A DNA stretch of 64,000 bases from Brasenia schreberi (GCA_036023115.1 JAYKKT010000041.1:5623501-5687500); one strand, 5' to 3'; counted from the first letter of the stretch, positions 51,691 through 64,000 are shown. The notes: generated by a model from the letters alone, not told the origin. Translations and numbers: made by a program.

Positions 51691-53960
51691 CAAACTCATG
51701 TATGTATATATTTATCAAAGACATGTTTAGATATGCCTTTTATTATATCTTTAGTAGACAAAGATATTTGATTCTTTTGCATTATATCACGTACATAATA
51801 TTTTATCATTATATACTTGCTCGTGAAGCTATTTACTCCGCTTTTTATCAAACTTATAGTTGTGGTATTGTCACAATAAATAACAATGGGTTCATTGGTT
51901 ATATCCGGCTTCAAATCATGTATGATGTAATTTATCTAAATGGCCTAATTGCAGTCATAGTGAAAGTAACATATTCAACTTTTTGGATATATAAAGCTAC
52001 ACAACTATGTTTGTTATATAATCAACAAATAACAATATCTTCAAATAAGAAAATTTGATCGAAAGTTTATTTATCGTCTTTTCTCCCAACAAAGTCAACA
52101 TTTGAGTAACCAATCACTTTAGTTCAATTGTTTGATAATATAATTTTAAGTCCTTAGTTTCTTTTGGATATCTCATAATCCTCTTTATGGTAACCTAGTG
52201 TTGCCAACTAAAATTAATATCAAGTTTTATACACAGCATAACATTAATTACATTGTCAACAGCTTGAGCACAAGGAACATTTGATTTTTCTTTCCCATCA
52301 ATAAGAAATTCAACTTTACTTAATTTGACCCCTTGTAAAATGAGTATACTTGTAGGCTTATAATGATTCATTCTAAACTTTTTGATGATATAGTTAATAT
52401 CTTTCTCTTGACTTAGACATAATAGTATGAATGTTTTATCACGAGTAATCTTTATACCTAAGATATAAAATGTACCTCATATATCTTTCATTTCAAACTT
52501 AGAGGTCAATCATAACTTGGTTTTGACAATCATGTTATTATTATTTTCAGTCAACAAGATATCATTTATATATAAAAGTAGAATGACAAAGTAACTCACA
52601 TTGTTCTAAACATAAACATAATGGCAAAAGTTAATTAGGTATAAATATAAGTTCTAGTATCACATTTTGAAGGTCAAATGTCATTGATGATGTGATTGTT
52701 TGAGGTTGTAGAGGAATTTTCTCAGCCTATATACTTTCTTTTCCTAACTTTTGACAACATATCCTTTTGGTTTTTCATAAAAATGGTTTCATTTATGTCA
52801 CTTTTTAAAAACACAATCTTCATATTTCACTGATGTAAATCTAAGTAATAGATGAAGAAATAGTTAGAATTATCCTTATTAATACAAATTTCACAACTTG
52901 AATATATGTCTATTTCACAACTTAAAATCGGTAGCTATCAAATAACATAGACAACTTGAATATATGTTCATATTATCTATAAGAGTCCTTTTGCAAAAAA
53001 AAATTTTTACAAACATCACCTTAAAATTGTCTATTTAGCTACTGATTTTATATTTTTTAAGTATCCACTTACAACCAATTACTTTTATTTCCTTGGGTAA
53101 AGTTGTTAATTCTTATAGTTATTTTTTCTCAATGAATTCAATTTTTGCATTCATTGTTTTTTTTAGTTTATTGAATAAGAAGAATTGATGGCTTTCTCAT
53201 AGGTCAAGTTATTTGATAGCTCATTAAGATCCATTGAATAACACATTTCTTTTATTGACTGAATGTGATAATCCTTTAAGTAGGATGGAATAGCTCGTAG
53301 TCTCTTAATTGCACCTAATTGTAGGAAAAGGTAATTTGGGTCATTCTATGTGGGTTTAAATAATGATTCATCCCGATCTATAAGATTATTAATAAGGATA
53401 TTATTCTTAAAATCTTTTAAAAACTCAACATCTCTACTTTCTATTAAACCAAGGTCCTTATTATAAAATTGATATCATTTGGAATATTTTAAGTATTTAA
53501 ATAAAATGTTTCTTAAAGATTTACTATCTAGTTTATCTCTAGACTTGTCTAAGATATTTACATGTGTAATAAATCTCCACCTTTAGAGGTGGATCTTGTT
53601 TGGTTTTCTCCTAAACTATAACTCATATGGTGTAGTAGATATTAACCTTACATTATTTTTTATTTAGTATGTATATAGTTGTAGACACTACTTCTTTGCA
53701 AAATATTTTAAGTAGAGAAGCATCTCATAATATAGACCTTATCATATCCAATAACGTCTTGTTATATCTTTCAATTAAACCATTTTATTGAGGTATTTTC
53801 AGCATGATATTCTATTTTGTAATTCCAAAGTCTTTACAATATTTTGAAAATTAAGTAGAATTGTATACACATATTTTCGATCTCAAAGAATCTCAACTAG
53901 CAACATGATCCTCTTAAAAAGAAATAATAAAAAGATTAGGAAATAAAGCTTGAAAAGAGA
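51690..53960 (-). pseudogene. Ty1/Copia pol relic, minus strand
   Basis: On the minus strand from right to left: integrase (NGLIERYNKTLLDMIRSILR near 53715-53775), RT entry (GCKWILKKYKISS near 53035-53075), LRKFLYNLKQSHHQ near 52710, a catalytic box read as YINDILLTENNNNMIVK (52515-52570), the ILGIKITRDKTF motif near 52430-52465, and RNase H (IVIYCDNTTTISLIKSGVNS near 51815-51875). Frames are full of stops. It is a different copy from the element at 46681-50553, and its LTRs were not found. Confidence 0.8.
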
Positions 53961-56403
53961 ATGCCTCCTAATACTCCTCGTGCAATGTGGGCTCGCATAG
54001 ATTTTTTTCACCTAAGCTCTTGTGGCTCTGTCGAGCAAGAGTTGATGTCTCGCACTGTCAAATTGCTTGCTTTGAAGAAATCTGAATTATGCGCTTGGTG
54101 AGTATTTTTGAAACCTTCAATTGGCTAAGTGGGCGAGTCATGACTATTGGGTATGGATAAGGCTAATAGGATTGGTTTTGATTAAGTCCGATTTGGTCCA
54201 ACTAAGGCTCTTGGGTGATTGGATTGGCTTTTAGATATCTCTAGAAGTGGGCTTGGATTTAAGGCTAGGGAAATGGATTCAGTTTCACCTAAGTGGAGGA
54301 GTTTTTTTTATATCTAGTTGAGCTTGACGAGATCTATAGGCAAAACCAGATTTCAGATCATTGGCACAAGTCAAGTCCAAATAGAAATGGGTTTGGGTCT
54401 GATTGAAACAAATGGGTTGGTTTTGATTACAGATTTTGGTTTGGGTTATGGATTTTGGCTCAACAAAAGGTTTTTGGATCAGTTTGGATTCAGCTAGGAT
54501 CGGGCCTTACGAGATTTGATTGGGTTGAATGGGATCTGGATGAAGTAGGACTGAATTTGGGGTTTTTAATGGTGAAACCAAATGATTCCAGGTCAATGTG
54601 GTGGGTCAGATTTGAGGTGGGTTGAATGAGACCTGGATGAAGTAGGATTTGGTTTGGGATTTCAAAAGGCAAAATGAAGGAACCTCAGATTGTTATGATG
54701 GATCGAGTCCAATCGATTGGACCCCATCCAATTCGACCTTTAACAGATGGCCAGGGCACAATGCAACATGAGGGGGGAAAACTTAGACGAACGGGCGGCG
54801 ATGAGGCGATATCGATGGTGGTAAGGATGATCGGCGTAGTAGCGGTCCAGGTGCCAGACGAGGGTGAGGACAACAAAGGAGATGGCTCCGACAGTAGGCT
54901 TGGTTGCAACGGAAGGGATGGTGGCGGAGGACAGTAGATGGATCTCAGTCGAGGGTGAATAACGGTAGTTAAGGGTGGTGAGAGGCGGATTAAGGCGAGA
55001 TGGTGGTGGCGCAGGTTGTTTTGGCAAAGATGAAGTGAGGATGGAGTGGACGACTCGTGGGCTAGCAGGTTGGCAATGGTGGTTTTTGGGTGTGTAAATA
55101 CTAAAAGTTTTGTATGTGAAACAGAAATGCTAATCAAGTCATTAAAATTTGAAAATATATGAAGCGAGTCTTAAGCCTTTCAATCATCGAAGATCAAATG
55201 AGGCATGAATTAAGAAGGAAAAAAAATATACAGTGAGTTGTATAATACAATTCAAGACAGTAGTTGTTACAAGAGACTATTGGACAAAATGCAAAAACAA
55301 GCAACTAAATATACACCAATCATGGTACCCCACATGGGACAAGCCATCATTGTAGCCCACGCTACAGCCACCTTCAGTTGCTCAACAGCCTGCCTTCAAC
55401 CCACACACTGCCATCTTCAGCCATTTTGAGTTCTTCCTCAACAAAATCCAGTTGAGAAGACCTCTAAAGTATGAACGCATTAAAATAAAAAAATGATTGA
55501 GACAAATATAAAAGGGTCGCAAGTATCCCATCATCGATCATCCTTCTTTCACTTAGAAATTAAGTATCTCAAGTGAAGGACCTGTCTTCTACGTCAAAAG
55601 CTCACATCCTTTCTTCCCTCAACATCAACCCTTGTACTCCTATAACAACAACAAAAGAAAAACAGAAGACCCTCTCTCTCCCTCTCGGCTGATAACCAAC
55701 GTCTCCAACACTCTACCGATGCACCGCTGCCTCGCCATCACCCGTCTCCATCGCTCCTCTGCTCAGCACCCATAAAAAAAATAGAAAACAACTTACCTCG
55801 TGACACCCGGTCGTTGCCTCGCTACCATCGCCCCTAGCTTCCGTCACAAACCAGCCATCGCGGCCACTTCTCCGTGTCCTGTCGCTGATCGGCCGGTCTC
55901 CCTTCTTTTGTGCCTCTGCGTCTCTCTCCCTCAATCTGCATCAAAACCCTCCACCTGTGTTCTGTTTTGGACCAGATTGGGTCTAATGAGATGAACCCGA
56001 TCCAGATTCTTATCCAGTTAACCCGATTTAGTGTAGCTTGCCTAAACCAGATCCCATCCAACCCATTTTAGCCTGATCTGAATCTTTACCCAACTAACTT
56101 GCTCCTTATCCCATTCAAGTCTTAAATCGGATCCCATGTCCTTTGAACAGATTAGTTTTGATCCGCCCACTCCAATCTTAATTCGGCTTTCTCTTTGCCC
56201 AAACTAAACTCATTTCTAAATCCAAAACCCATCTTACTTGTCTCGTCCAAAACCAAGGAACTTAAGTGGCAACATGCACTACCCAAAGCTCGCCAAGCAT
56301 ATGACTTAAGAAATTTAGATGTCTTCAAAGAAAGCAATCCGGTAGTGTAGAAGATCGACCCTTACTCCGTGGACTAAAAACAACTTTGACAAAAAAACTT
56401 ATT
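53961..56403. other. Unassigned region with a GC-rich patch
   Basis: No gene or element could be named. 54480-54680 contains a local imperfect duplication (GGATGAAGTAGGA at 54538 and 54637). 54700-55080 and 55690-55940 are unusually GC-rich, with open frames on both strands that look like shadows of composition rather than proteins. Purine/pyrimidine tracts occur near 55660-55690. Confidence 0.4.
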
Positions 56404-56538
56404 TATACCCACATTGCAAAAAAAACTCCGCTCATGTAAGGGATCACCCTTGCATTGCCGGTCCCAAGCCCGGATAAAGGAGGAGGGTTGTGTTAGGCTT
56501 CCGACAGCCAGCGTAAAACTTCGTCGGATTTCTACAAC

Positions 56539-59500
56539 ATGGATTACAAAAATTATGAGCATTGCTTTGGGGCGTCCCCGCCTAGCGACGTGCTGCAGAG
56601 CCCGAATGCAGTAAAAAGTAAGCAAGGGCCACTACATTTTCGCCCGAATGTAGTGAATCAATTACAGAGAGGGTTCCCACATCATGGACGGGTGTGGGTA
56701 AAGAAATTAGTCCCGCTACATTGCCGCCCGAATGTAGTGAAAAATTTTCAAAAAGGGTCTCCGCATTTTGATTATGGACGGATGTAGGGGGTAAGGAAGC
56801 TAGTCCTAGATAATAAGATTCGTATTGGTTCTTGGAATATCGGAACATTATCGGGTAAGCTAATGGAGGTGGTAGATACTATGATTCGGAGAAAGATTCA
56901 TATTCTATGTTTACAAGAGACAAAATGGGTTGGAGAAAAAGCAAAGGAGATAGAGGATACAGGTTTTAAATTATGGTACTCAGGTAAAGAAAAGGCCTGA
57001 AACGGAGTTGGTATTATCATAAATAAAGATTTAAAGGAGAGTATAGTAGACATACAACGATATGGTGACCGAATCATGACATTGAAATTAGTGTTAGGAG
57101 TAGAGGTTTTGAATATAGTTTGTGCTTACGCATCCCAAGTAGGACTAGAAGATAGTATAAAGACAGTTTTTTGGGAAGAGTTAGATAAGGTGTTTCAAAA
57201 GATTCCACAAAGGGAGATGATTTGTTTAGGAGGAGATTTAAATGGACATGTCGGTAAAGAGGCATTAGGATATCAAGGGATTCATGGAAACTTTGGTTAT
57301 GGGGATATAAATGAGGAAGGTAGGGAGATTTTAAATTTTGCTATGTCATTTGATCTCTTTATAGTCAATACAATCTTCAAAAAACGAGATGAACATTTAA
57401 TTACTTATAAGAGTGGCTTATCACAAACACAAATTGATTACTTTATTTGTAGAAAAAAAGATAGAGCGTGTTGTAAAGATTGTAAGGTAATTCCAGGAGA
57501 AAGCTTAACCACCCAACATCGACTTTTAGTTATGGATTTACAAATAAAAAAATGGATAAAGAAGAAAAGAGTGCATCGAGCTATTCGGACTAAATGGTGG
57601 AATCTCAAAAGTGAGAAAGAAGATATATTTAAACAAAAAGTCCTTCAAGGAGATGTTTGGAATTATGTTGGCACACCCTCTGATATGTGGAACAATATGG
57701 CTATACATATTAGGAAAGTGGCGAAAGATATGTTAGGGGTATCTAAGGGAGGTGTACCGGCACAAAAAGAAGCTTGGTGGTGGAGTGAAGTAGTACAAAA
57801 CAAAATCAAGGCAAAGAGGGCATGTTACAAATTACATTATGCTAAGAAAATTAGTGAAACTTTAGAAGCTTATAAGAAAGCAAAGAAGGAAGCGAAAAAG
57901 GCCGTTAGTGAAGCAAAAGCTAAGATTTGAGAGGACTTATATAAAAAATTCAACTCAAAAGAGGGTGAAAGAGATATTTTTAGGATAGCTAGGGCTAGAG
58001 ATAAGAAAACTAAAGATCTTAATTATGTTAGATGCATAAAAGACGAGGACGAAAAAATTCTAGTGGCAAATGATGATATAAGAAATAGATGGAAAAACTA
58101 TTTTTATAATCTTTTTAATGAAAATAAAGATGTTAGTATTAGTTTAGGAGATTTAGCCAAGTCAGAAAAGTATATAAACCACAATTTCTACCGACGTATT
58201 CAAAAGAATGAAGTCAAAGAGGCTCTTAAACATATGAAGAGTGGTAAATCGGTAGGACCAGATAATATTCCTATAGAAGTTTGGAAAATACTAGGAGAAA
58301 TAGGAATCACTTGGCTCACAAGACTATTTAATGAAATATGGAAAAACCAAAAGATGCCCGAGGAATGGAGAGCAAGTACACTTATACCCGTATATAAGAA
58401 CAAGGAAGACATTCAAAATTGTGCGAATTATCGAGGTATCAAGTTAATGAGTCATACTATGAAATTATGAGAAAGAATTATTGAACGTAGGTTAAGACAA
58501 GTATCAAGTACAACAGAGAACCAATTTGGATTTATGCCAGGTAGATCTACTATTGAAGCGATTCACCTTTTGAGACGTCTTATGGAACATTTTAAAGCAA
58601 AAAAGAAAGACCTTCACATGATATTTATTGATCTAGAAAAAGCTTATGATAGGGTACCGAGGGAGGTTCTTTGGAGAACTTTGAAAAAAAGAGGTATCCA
58701 TTGACATATATTAACCTTATAAGAGACATTTATGATGGTGCAAAAACATGTGTGAGGACTCATGAAGGAACGACAGACTTCTTTGAAGTTAATATTAGGT
58801 TACATCAAGGATCAACTTTAAGTCCATACTTATTTATAATGGTGATGGATGAGTTAACAAAACATATTCAAGATGAAGTACCTTGGTGTATGTTATTTGC
58901 AGATGACATTGTATTAGTGGAGGAGTCTAAGGAAAAAGTTAATAGAAAATTGGAACTATGGAGAGAAACATTAGAAAACAAAGGCCTCCGACTTAGTAGA
59001 ACAAAGACAAAATATATGGAATGTAAGTTTGATCATTTGGCTACTTCAGAGGACATAGAAATTAAAATTGGCACACATTGCATTCCCCAAAAGGAAAGTT
59101 TTAAATACCTAGGATCAATTTTTCAAAGTGATGGAAGAATTGATGGAGATGTTACACATAGAATTAATGCTGGTTGGTTAAAATGGAGAGGAGCATCACG
59201 TATTCTTTGTGATAAGAAGATACCATTAAAATTAAAAGGTAAATATTATAGAGCAACAGTTAGGCCTGCCATGTTTTATGGTTCTGACTGTTGGGCAGTT
59301 AATCATCAACATGTACAAAAGATGTCTGTGACAGAAATGAAGATGTTGAGATGGATGAGTGGTCATACAAGAAAAGACCGTATACATAATGAGGTTATTA
59401 GAAATAAATTAGGAGTGGTACCAATAGAGGATAAAATGAGAGAACATCGTTTAAGATGGTTTGGACATATAGAAAGAAGATCAAAAGAAGAACCTGTAAG

Positions 59501-59669
59501 AAGGTTAGAAAACCTAAATTTGGAAAGTATTAAAAGAGGTAGAGGACGACCACAAAAGTGTTGGAAAGAAACAATAAAGAATGATCTAGCTTATTGGGAG
59601 TTAACTGCTAACATGGCACACGATAGAGATCTGTGGAAACAAAGAATCCATGTAGCCGACCCCGTCTAG
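56539..59669 (+). pseudogene. RTE LINE ORF: AP endonuclease and reverse transcriptase, disabled
   Basis: One frame runs from about ATG 56539. The endonuclease domain starts at IRIGSWNIGTLSGK (near 56818) and includes the LCLQETKW catalytic glutamate segment, GGDLNGHVG, and the [18 protein letters not shown] end. RT includes [64 protein letters not shown] and LFADDIVLVEES (near 58897). The C-terminus is [20 protein letters not shown] to HVADPV, TAG 59667-59669. The frame is broken by stops at 56785, 56998, 57928 and 58468 and by a 1-bp loss near 58694, where other copies read an extra C. Damage is thus light, and this copy is young but inactive. Confidence 0.92.
56600..56790 (+). repeat. Internal repeats in the RTE leader
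   Basis: Three imperfect units around GCCCGAATGYAGTRAA (56599, 56643, 56725), each followed by an AG-rich stretch and a CCGCATNTTGATTATGGACG-like segment. The unit spacing is uneven, at roughly 40-85 bp. Confidence 0.6.
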
Positions 59670-59717
59670 TATGGGAAAAGGCTTAGTTGTTGTTGTTGTA
59701 TACCCACATTGCAAAAA

Positions 59718-60146
59718 GAGCATAAAGAGGAATTCTCTTTTTTGAGTTTTATTTCTTAATTTTCTTTCTTTTTTAGAAGATTGTGTCATGTATCAAGGTT
59801 CCTTGGAACAAAAAATTCACACATAATTTTCCTTTGGCACGACCAGTGGAACCTAGGTCTACCAAATTGTTTGATCAAGTCTGAATTTCTTTACTTGATT
59901 CAGTAAGCCTCTTTATTAGCACTTTCATACATTTTGCACGTAGTGTAACACATTTTATTTGTTAAACACACTCATCTAGATATACACTCATGTACAAGCA
60001 AACCAACTTTTTGATTGCATGAGTCATCCCTACAATACAAGGCCAAAATTCATGAGAAAGACAAATTTTCTCGAGGGTAGTGAATTTGGGATTGAAGATT
60101 TACCTCATCCCTAATAGGAAGAGAACCTTGAACTCAGTTTAGGAGG
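59718..60146. other. Spacer with no features
   Basis: Resumes the sequence interrupted by the RTE insertion. No coding region or element end was seen. Confidence 0.4.
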
Positions 60147-60950
60147 TTGATCAACACATTCTCATCTTCTTCTTCACCTGATAAAAACCCTAAGCCTAAA
60201 TATAGGTCTCAAACTCTCCACAAGTTAAAAACAAAGTTTAAGTGCATGTCTAGGTCAAAAACTTATGAGACAAACTTCTCTAGTGATTCCAAAATTCTAG
60301 CTGAAATCTTTTCTCAACTTTTAAAAAAGAAGAAACAAAAGAAAAAACTAGAAAAGGAGAAGGAAATGAAGGAAAAAATTATTTTGAAAGAATCAACCCT
60401 TGATGATAACATGTACCATGACCAACTTAGGCATAGAGATCGAAAGGCTTCTGGTAATGTTGGGACTACCTTTAGAGATCATACTTTACAAAATGAGTTG
60501 AAGAAAAAGATGTCTAGAATGGAAAATATGTTGCAAAATTTTCAGAGAACCATAGAAAAAAAGAAAACATTTGAAATAGAAGACTTCTTATAAGATTTCA
60601 AAACAACTTAGATGATGATGCTCAAGAGTTTCACAAATTCAATGGTTTTGGGGATCCTTGAAGTTATCTCAACCTTTTTATCAAAAAAAAATTAAAAAAG
60701 AATAGCTTGAAGTGGAGTGATTTTCAAGCTTAAACTTTGCTGAAATTAGAGACTTCAATGACCTTGCCAACTTTTTCATTGATAGGTTCAACTTGATCAC
60801 AATTATCTCGCACTCCATAATTTAATCTCACCGAAGGAAAATATGGCTTTTAAACTAACTTTTTCCCTAATGATGGGTAATTTTCATGATGTGATGAAAG
60901 AAGGTGTTGCTAAAGGCACACCTCAAATTACTAAGTGCACACTTTTATTT
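60147..60950 (+). pseudogene. Possible retrotransposon gag relic
   Basis: A 148-codon open frame (60147-60593) is serine-rich, then strongly basic and acidic with coiled-coil character (SQLLKKKKQKKKLEKEKEMK; RMENMLQNFQRTIEKKK). Beyond its stop, mixed frames read FNGFGDP, SYLNLFIK and LKWSDFQA, then a DRFNLI segment. This resembles the start of plant Gypsy gag domains. No neighbouring pol was found. The call rests on pattern resemblance only. Confidence 0.4.
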
Positions 60951-61837
60951 TACTCCTCACACTTTTATTTTTATTTTACCCCTCTCATTTACAAGGACAC
61001 TCTTTTTCTCATGCATATGATGTCACTTGCATCTCTCCCAAAGGAAAAACACACCAGAGAGATGCACACCGCATCCATCTCTTCCATGCCACTTGCATCT
61101 CTTTCGTAGGGAGAAATGTAAGCAGGAGGTGTCTCTCCTAGAAACACATGCTGATGCATTTGATATGCTGGTGAGAAGAGGAGAAGCGAAAGGGTGTCGG
61201 TGAGGTGAGAGGTAGAGGAGAATGCAGTGATCATGAGTAGACAAGGAAGAGTAAAAGGAAAAAATGGGGTGTGCGCACTAGTCATCCATCTCGATAAGAC
61301 ACTTTATAGCATGACCATTAAACAAAGGTCTTCAAGATCTTTTTCCTTTTTTCTGTACTGAATTTTGGCTGAATTTGTTTTTCGAGAATTCAAGATCTTG
61401 CCGATACTAGTTACCAGGTGGGTCCCATCAATGACTTGTCAATGTGGCCCATGTTGATATGTCAGGTCGCGTTGCAAACATGATACCAAAAGTATCCATT
61501 ATTGGAAAAGATGTTTATTATACAGCAGAAGTATATATTATATATATAATGGCCACTTTCACAAATCTCATATTCAGCACAAAGTGCATGAAATACCAAT
61601 TCTTCTCTTATGCTGAGACTTACTAATACTCTACCAACCCTACTAACTATAATAAACAATAAATATGACCAGTATACACTGTTTTCCGTCCACTTAACCA
61701 TGTAATAGCAAACTGATCTGAAGAACGCTCCTAATCTGTACAATCAATATACTTCATGGGATATCATTTATCAGTATATTGATAGCATCTACAAGATAAA
61801 ACACGGATACAGCCAATCTTCAAGGCATTGGAACTAT
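60951..61837. other. 3' flank of the PP2C gene
   Basis: Includes the presumed 3' UTR of the minus-strand phosphatase gene. 61020-61130 has two similar CACTTGCATCTCT-containing stretches. No other gene was seen. Confidence 0.45.
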
Positions 61838-63757
61838 CTAAGGTGGTGTTGATGCGGTAGACGTCCGCTGTTTATTTCCAAGCATTATAACGATCACAGT
61901 AACATCGTCATGATACTTTCTCCTTCTTCCAGCAGGGATTCTTGCCAATTCTTCGATAGTCATGCCTAAAAAAGCAAAACAAAAATAGTTGTGCATCTTA
62001 AGTTCCAAACATTAATAAGGGTAGTAAATATGGAAATAAATAGAAACAGCATCAATAATCTGAATTACGAAAAGGCTACAAGTATGTATGATAAACTCTA
62101 GCACAAGTTAGGATGCCTACAGCAAAGCCCATGATTAAGCCAAAACAAAAAGTCCAAGTGAAGAATAGACCTGCTTTCACAGCAGCCCTCAGCAACAGCT
62201 CCTCCAGCAGGTACTTTGCCGGATCACTGCATGGATTATTCCAAATGAAAAGGTATACCAGATGAACAACTTCGCTATTGGTGAAGAAATCAAAAAGTCC
62301 ATCACTTCCAATAACAATGAATAGATCATTGTCCGACACTGTATGGTTCATTACAGATGATTCAGTGGAGACATATGGAGGGCTGAGCAAGTTGCGTACG
62401 CGAATAATACCCATCAGTGCGTCATTCATGATTTTCTGAAAGAAATAATCATGATATTAACGTTCAGAGATCATAAAAACGTAGATTAATGCAAAAGAAC
62501 TTTATATTAGCATTACTATAAGACCTTTTTTAAGTACCCAACTCCAAATGCACGGGTTAGTTTTAATTTTCCTTTCACTCTTCCCTGAACAATTGTCGAT
62601 GGATCATCAGGGTGATCAGCAGAAAGCTGAGCACGTTCCGACTCATTTGCAACTGTATGTGTTTCACTTAGTTGTACAGCTTTCAGTAGACCATCTCCAG
62701 ATGCATTGATTGTTGCCAGCACGGCTCTGCTGTCTCCAAGATTCAGCGTGTATAGGTTCTTACCATGAAGAAGTACAATAAGCACACATGAACCAACACA
62801 TACTAAATCTGGACGTTCCTCCATTTCCTGTTCAACCATACGCATAAAGTCATCTTCTGCTTGAGCAACTGCTCTCCTCAAGCAATCCATGACACCTTGA
62901 CGGAACGGCTCTGATGATGTTTCCTCAGAAGATTGTGGAAACGTATTCTCATTGAGATCGCTAACAGAATCCTGAAGCATGCTTCCGTCTTGATCTGCAT
63001 TTTGAAGAGAACTGCTCAGTGGCAAATCCCTTTGAAGCAGCTGTTTTTGCAACAAATGCAGGCCAAACCCAATGCTTTCGTAGAGGGTTACAGCCAAAAA
63101 ATCAGCTGCATCACGTCCATTGAAACCGTCATAAACTCCACAGAATAGCCATCCATTTTCCTCAGAGCAAACAGCCTGGACTCTGTCTTCGCCAGCAGCT
63201 CCACCGGCTATTCGTGCATCCACCATAGCATTTAGAAAACCTGATGCCTCAACACTAGCAGGAATGTTCATGCTTCTTGAAATATCTTTATCAGCTTCAA
63301 GGAAATCATTATCTGGTGATACGCCTAAAAAGGCAGAGATATTGTTTTGGGAAGATGACAATGGATCCAACCTTGAGAGGGATGGAGAGGATGAAACTGG
63401 TCGGAATGAATTAGGGGAATCCAGACCAGGTAGTATTTCCTCACCAATAAGACCATTCAATATATTTGTGTTTGCTAAAGTTGCATTAGCACTTAAAGCA
63501 GCACCAGACAAAGAAGAAAAACTGCTATTCCTTTTTAAGGAACCTGGACTGCTGATGCCTATACTCTCAAGTTCATCAAAACGTGGAAAGCTGCCTCTAC
63601 AATCAACACGGCATTGATATTCAAAACTAACAGAAAGTTCAGCTGAAGGCTGAAAACTGTCCTCAAATCCTAACATCTGTTCTGACAATGAAGAAACTAC
63701 TTTTCTTTTTCCCTGAGGCACGCTTGTACTTTCATCAATACCAATGCCTTCTCCCAT
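61838..63757 (-). CDS. PP2C40: Protein phosphatase 2C, PP2C40-like
   Basis: Three exons on the minus strand: 63757-62525, 62435-62171 and 61965-61838 (TAG), all with GT/AG borders and consistent phase, giving 541 residues. PP2C motifs in order: GGAAGEDRVQAV (185-196), VYDGFNGRDAADF (208-220, the metal-binding DG motif with FNG in place of HGG), LNLGDSRAVLA (339-349), LTRAFGVGYLK (400-410), IGSDGLFDFF (453-462) and YHDDVTVIVIML (517-528). The N-terminal 170 residues are serine-rich, with a SFSSLSGAALSANATLANTN stretch conserved in the plant PP2C40 group. It is a Ser/Thr phosphatase needing Mg/Mn, and its substrate is unknown. The start ATG at 63757 is the first in the open frame, and upstream lies probable 5' UTR. 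The coding region appears intact. The symbol is from family resemblance recalled from Arabidopsis. Confidence 0.9.
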
Positions 63758-63965
63758 ATTCCATCAAGATTTACAGGAGCGACTGCTAGCCTGCAAAAGA
63801 CTAACAGAATACTGTCATTATGATTTACCAGCAAGTTATTTTAAAGTGGACACAATCTTAAGATGTCCATTCGAGCAAGAAGTAGCAGGGGCTTTATAAT
63901 TCAATCTTCATTTAGTAATAAAGGTGATGCAAGTAACCAAGTCACATTGAATCTATAAATGTATT
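63758..63965. other. Upstream region of the PP2C gene
   Basis: Probable 5' untranslated sequence, perhaps with an intron (a CTTGATGG-like leader just before the ATG on the minus strand). No promoter element can be assigned. Confidence 0.4.
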
Positions 63966-64000
63966 ACAACAACAACAACAACAAAGCCTTTTCTCATACT
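63966..64000 (-). mobile_element. RTE LINE 3' end running out of the window
   Basis: (CAA)n followed by AGCCTTTTCTCATACT, the reverse complement of the family 3' terminus. The body of this minus-strand copy lies to the right of the window. Confidence 0.85.

Larger units (their letters stand above)
56404..59717 (+). mobile_element. Full-length RTE-type LINE retrotransposon
   Basis: The element spans about 56423-59698 (3.28 kb) between two copies of TATACCCACATTGCAAAAA (56404-56422; 59699-59717), a perfect 19-bp target duplication. It has a GC-rich leader starting near CTCCGCTCATGTAAGGGATC, one long ORF for endonuclease and RT, a very short 3' UTR (TAGTATGGGAAAAGGCTTAG) and a (GTT)n tail. These are the hallmarks of the RTE clade. 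It is the only copy in the window that reaches the family's 5' end and serves as reference for the truncated ones. Confidence 0.95.

Noticed and set aside
54674..55137. Open frames of up to 150 codons on both strands in the GC-rich patch
   Set aside because: Frames are open on opposite strands at once because of low stop density in GC-rich sequence. Nothing resembles a known protein.
55713..56061. Serine/arginine-rich open frames near 55.8 kb
   Set aside because: Simple compositional bias (CTCTCC and CATCGC tracts) explains them, with no family evidence.
60989..61285. 98-codon minus-strand open frame
   Set aside because: It is repetitive, built on two similar CACTTGCATCTCT stretches, and it has no motif.
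1..64000. CRISPR arrays, tRNA or rRNA genes
   Set aside because: No regularly spaced repeat-spacer pattern, cloverleaf-type sequence or rRNA segment was seen. The repeats present are tandem duplications, minisatellites and LTRs.

Overview
The window is nuclear DNA of a flowering plant with a large, repeat-rich genome. Split genes with GT/AG introns, plant-specific gene families and layers of nested retrotransposons support this. Early-diverging angiosperms and basal eudicots fit the long, transposon-filled introns, but the sequence does not settle the lineage. Two host genes look functional. The rest is transposable elements of at least five kinds, most of them decayed, plus one wrecked PPR gene.

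Layout. (1) 1-21664 (+): the 3' part of a gene for an HP30/TRIC-type Tim17/22/23 protein with a C-terminal SAM domain. Five exons are visible (3732-3847, 19182-19308, 21056-21204, 21497-21559, 21637-21664) and the first exon or exons lie left of the window. The intron from 3848 to 19181 is 15.3 kb long. It holds a hAT transposon with a broken transposase, several RTE-type LINE copies, two long diverged LTR-like repeats, and an LTR retrotransposon (15260-18574) loaded with pieces of host genes. (2) 22.8-45.6 kb: decayed Ty3/Gypsy sequence in both orientations (gag, protease, RT, RNase H), LTR-like blocks, AT-rich degenerate repeats and another RTE copy. (3) 46.4-51.3 kb: the C-terminal part of a PPR-DYW gene, split by a Ty1/Copia element with a 5-bp target duplication; the Copia element was itself hit by a short RTE insertion. 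(4) 51.7-54.0 kb: a minus-strand Copia pol relic. (5) 56.4-59.7 kb: an essentially full-length RTE LINE with a 19-bp target duplication. (6) 61.8-63.8 kb (-): a complete three-exon PP2C phosphatase coding region of the PP2C40 type. A further RTE 3' end begins at the right edge.

The most notable object is the LTR element at 15260-18574. It has paired LTRs, a polypurine tract, a primer-binding site and a perfect 5-bp target duplication, but I see no gag or pol. Its interior carries minus-strand fragments that I read as the TONNEAU1 start with its leader, joined to a GeBP/DUF573-like piece, then Mediator subunit 33 and KRI1. All lie in the sense orientation of the element. It looks like a composite gene-capturing retroelement comparable in kind to maize Bs1.
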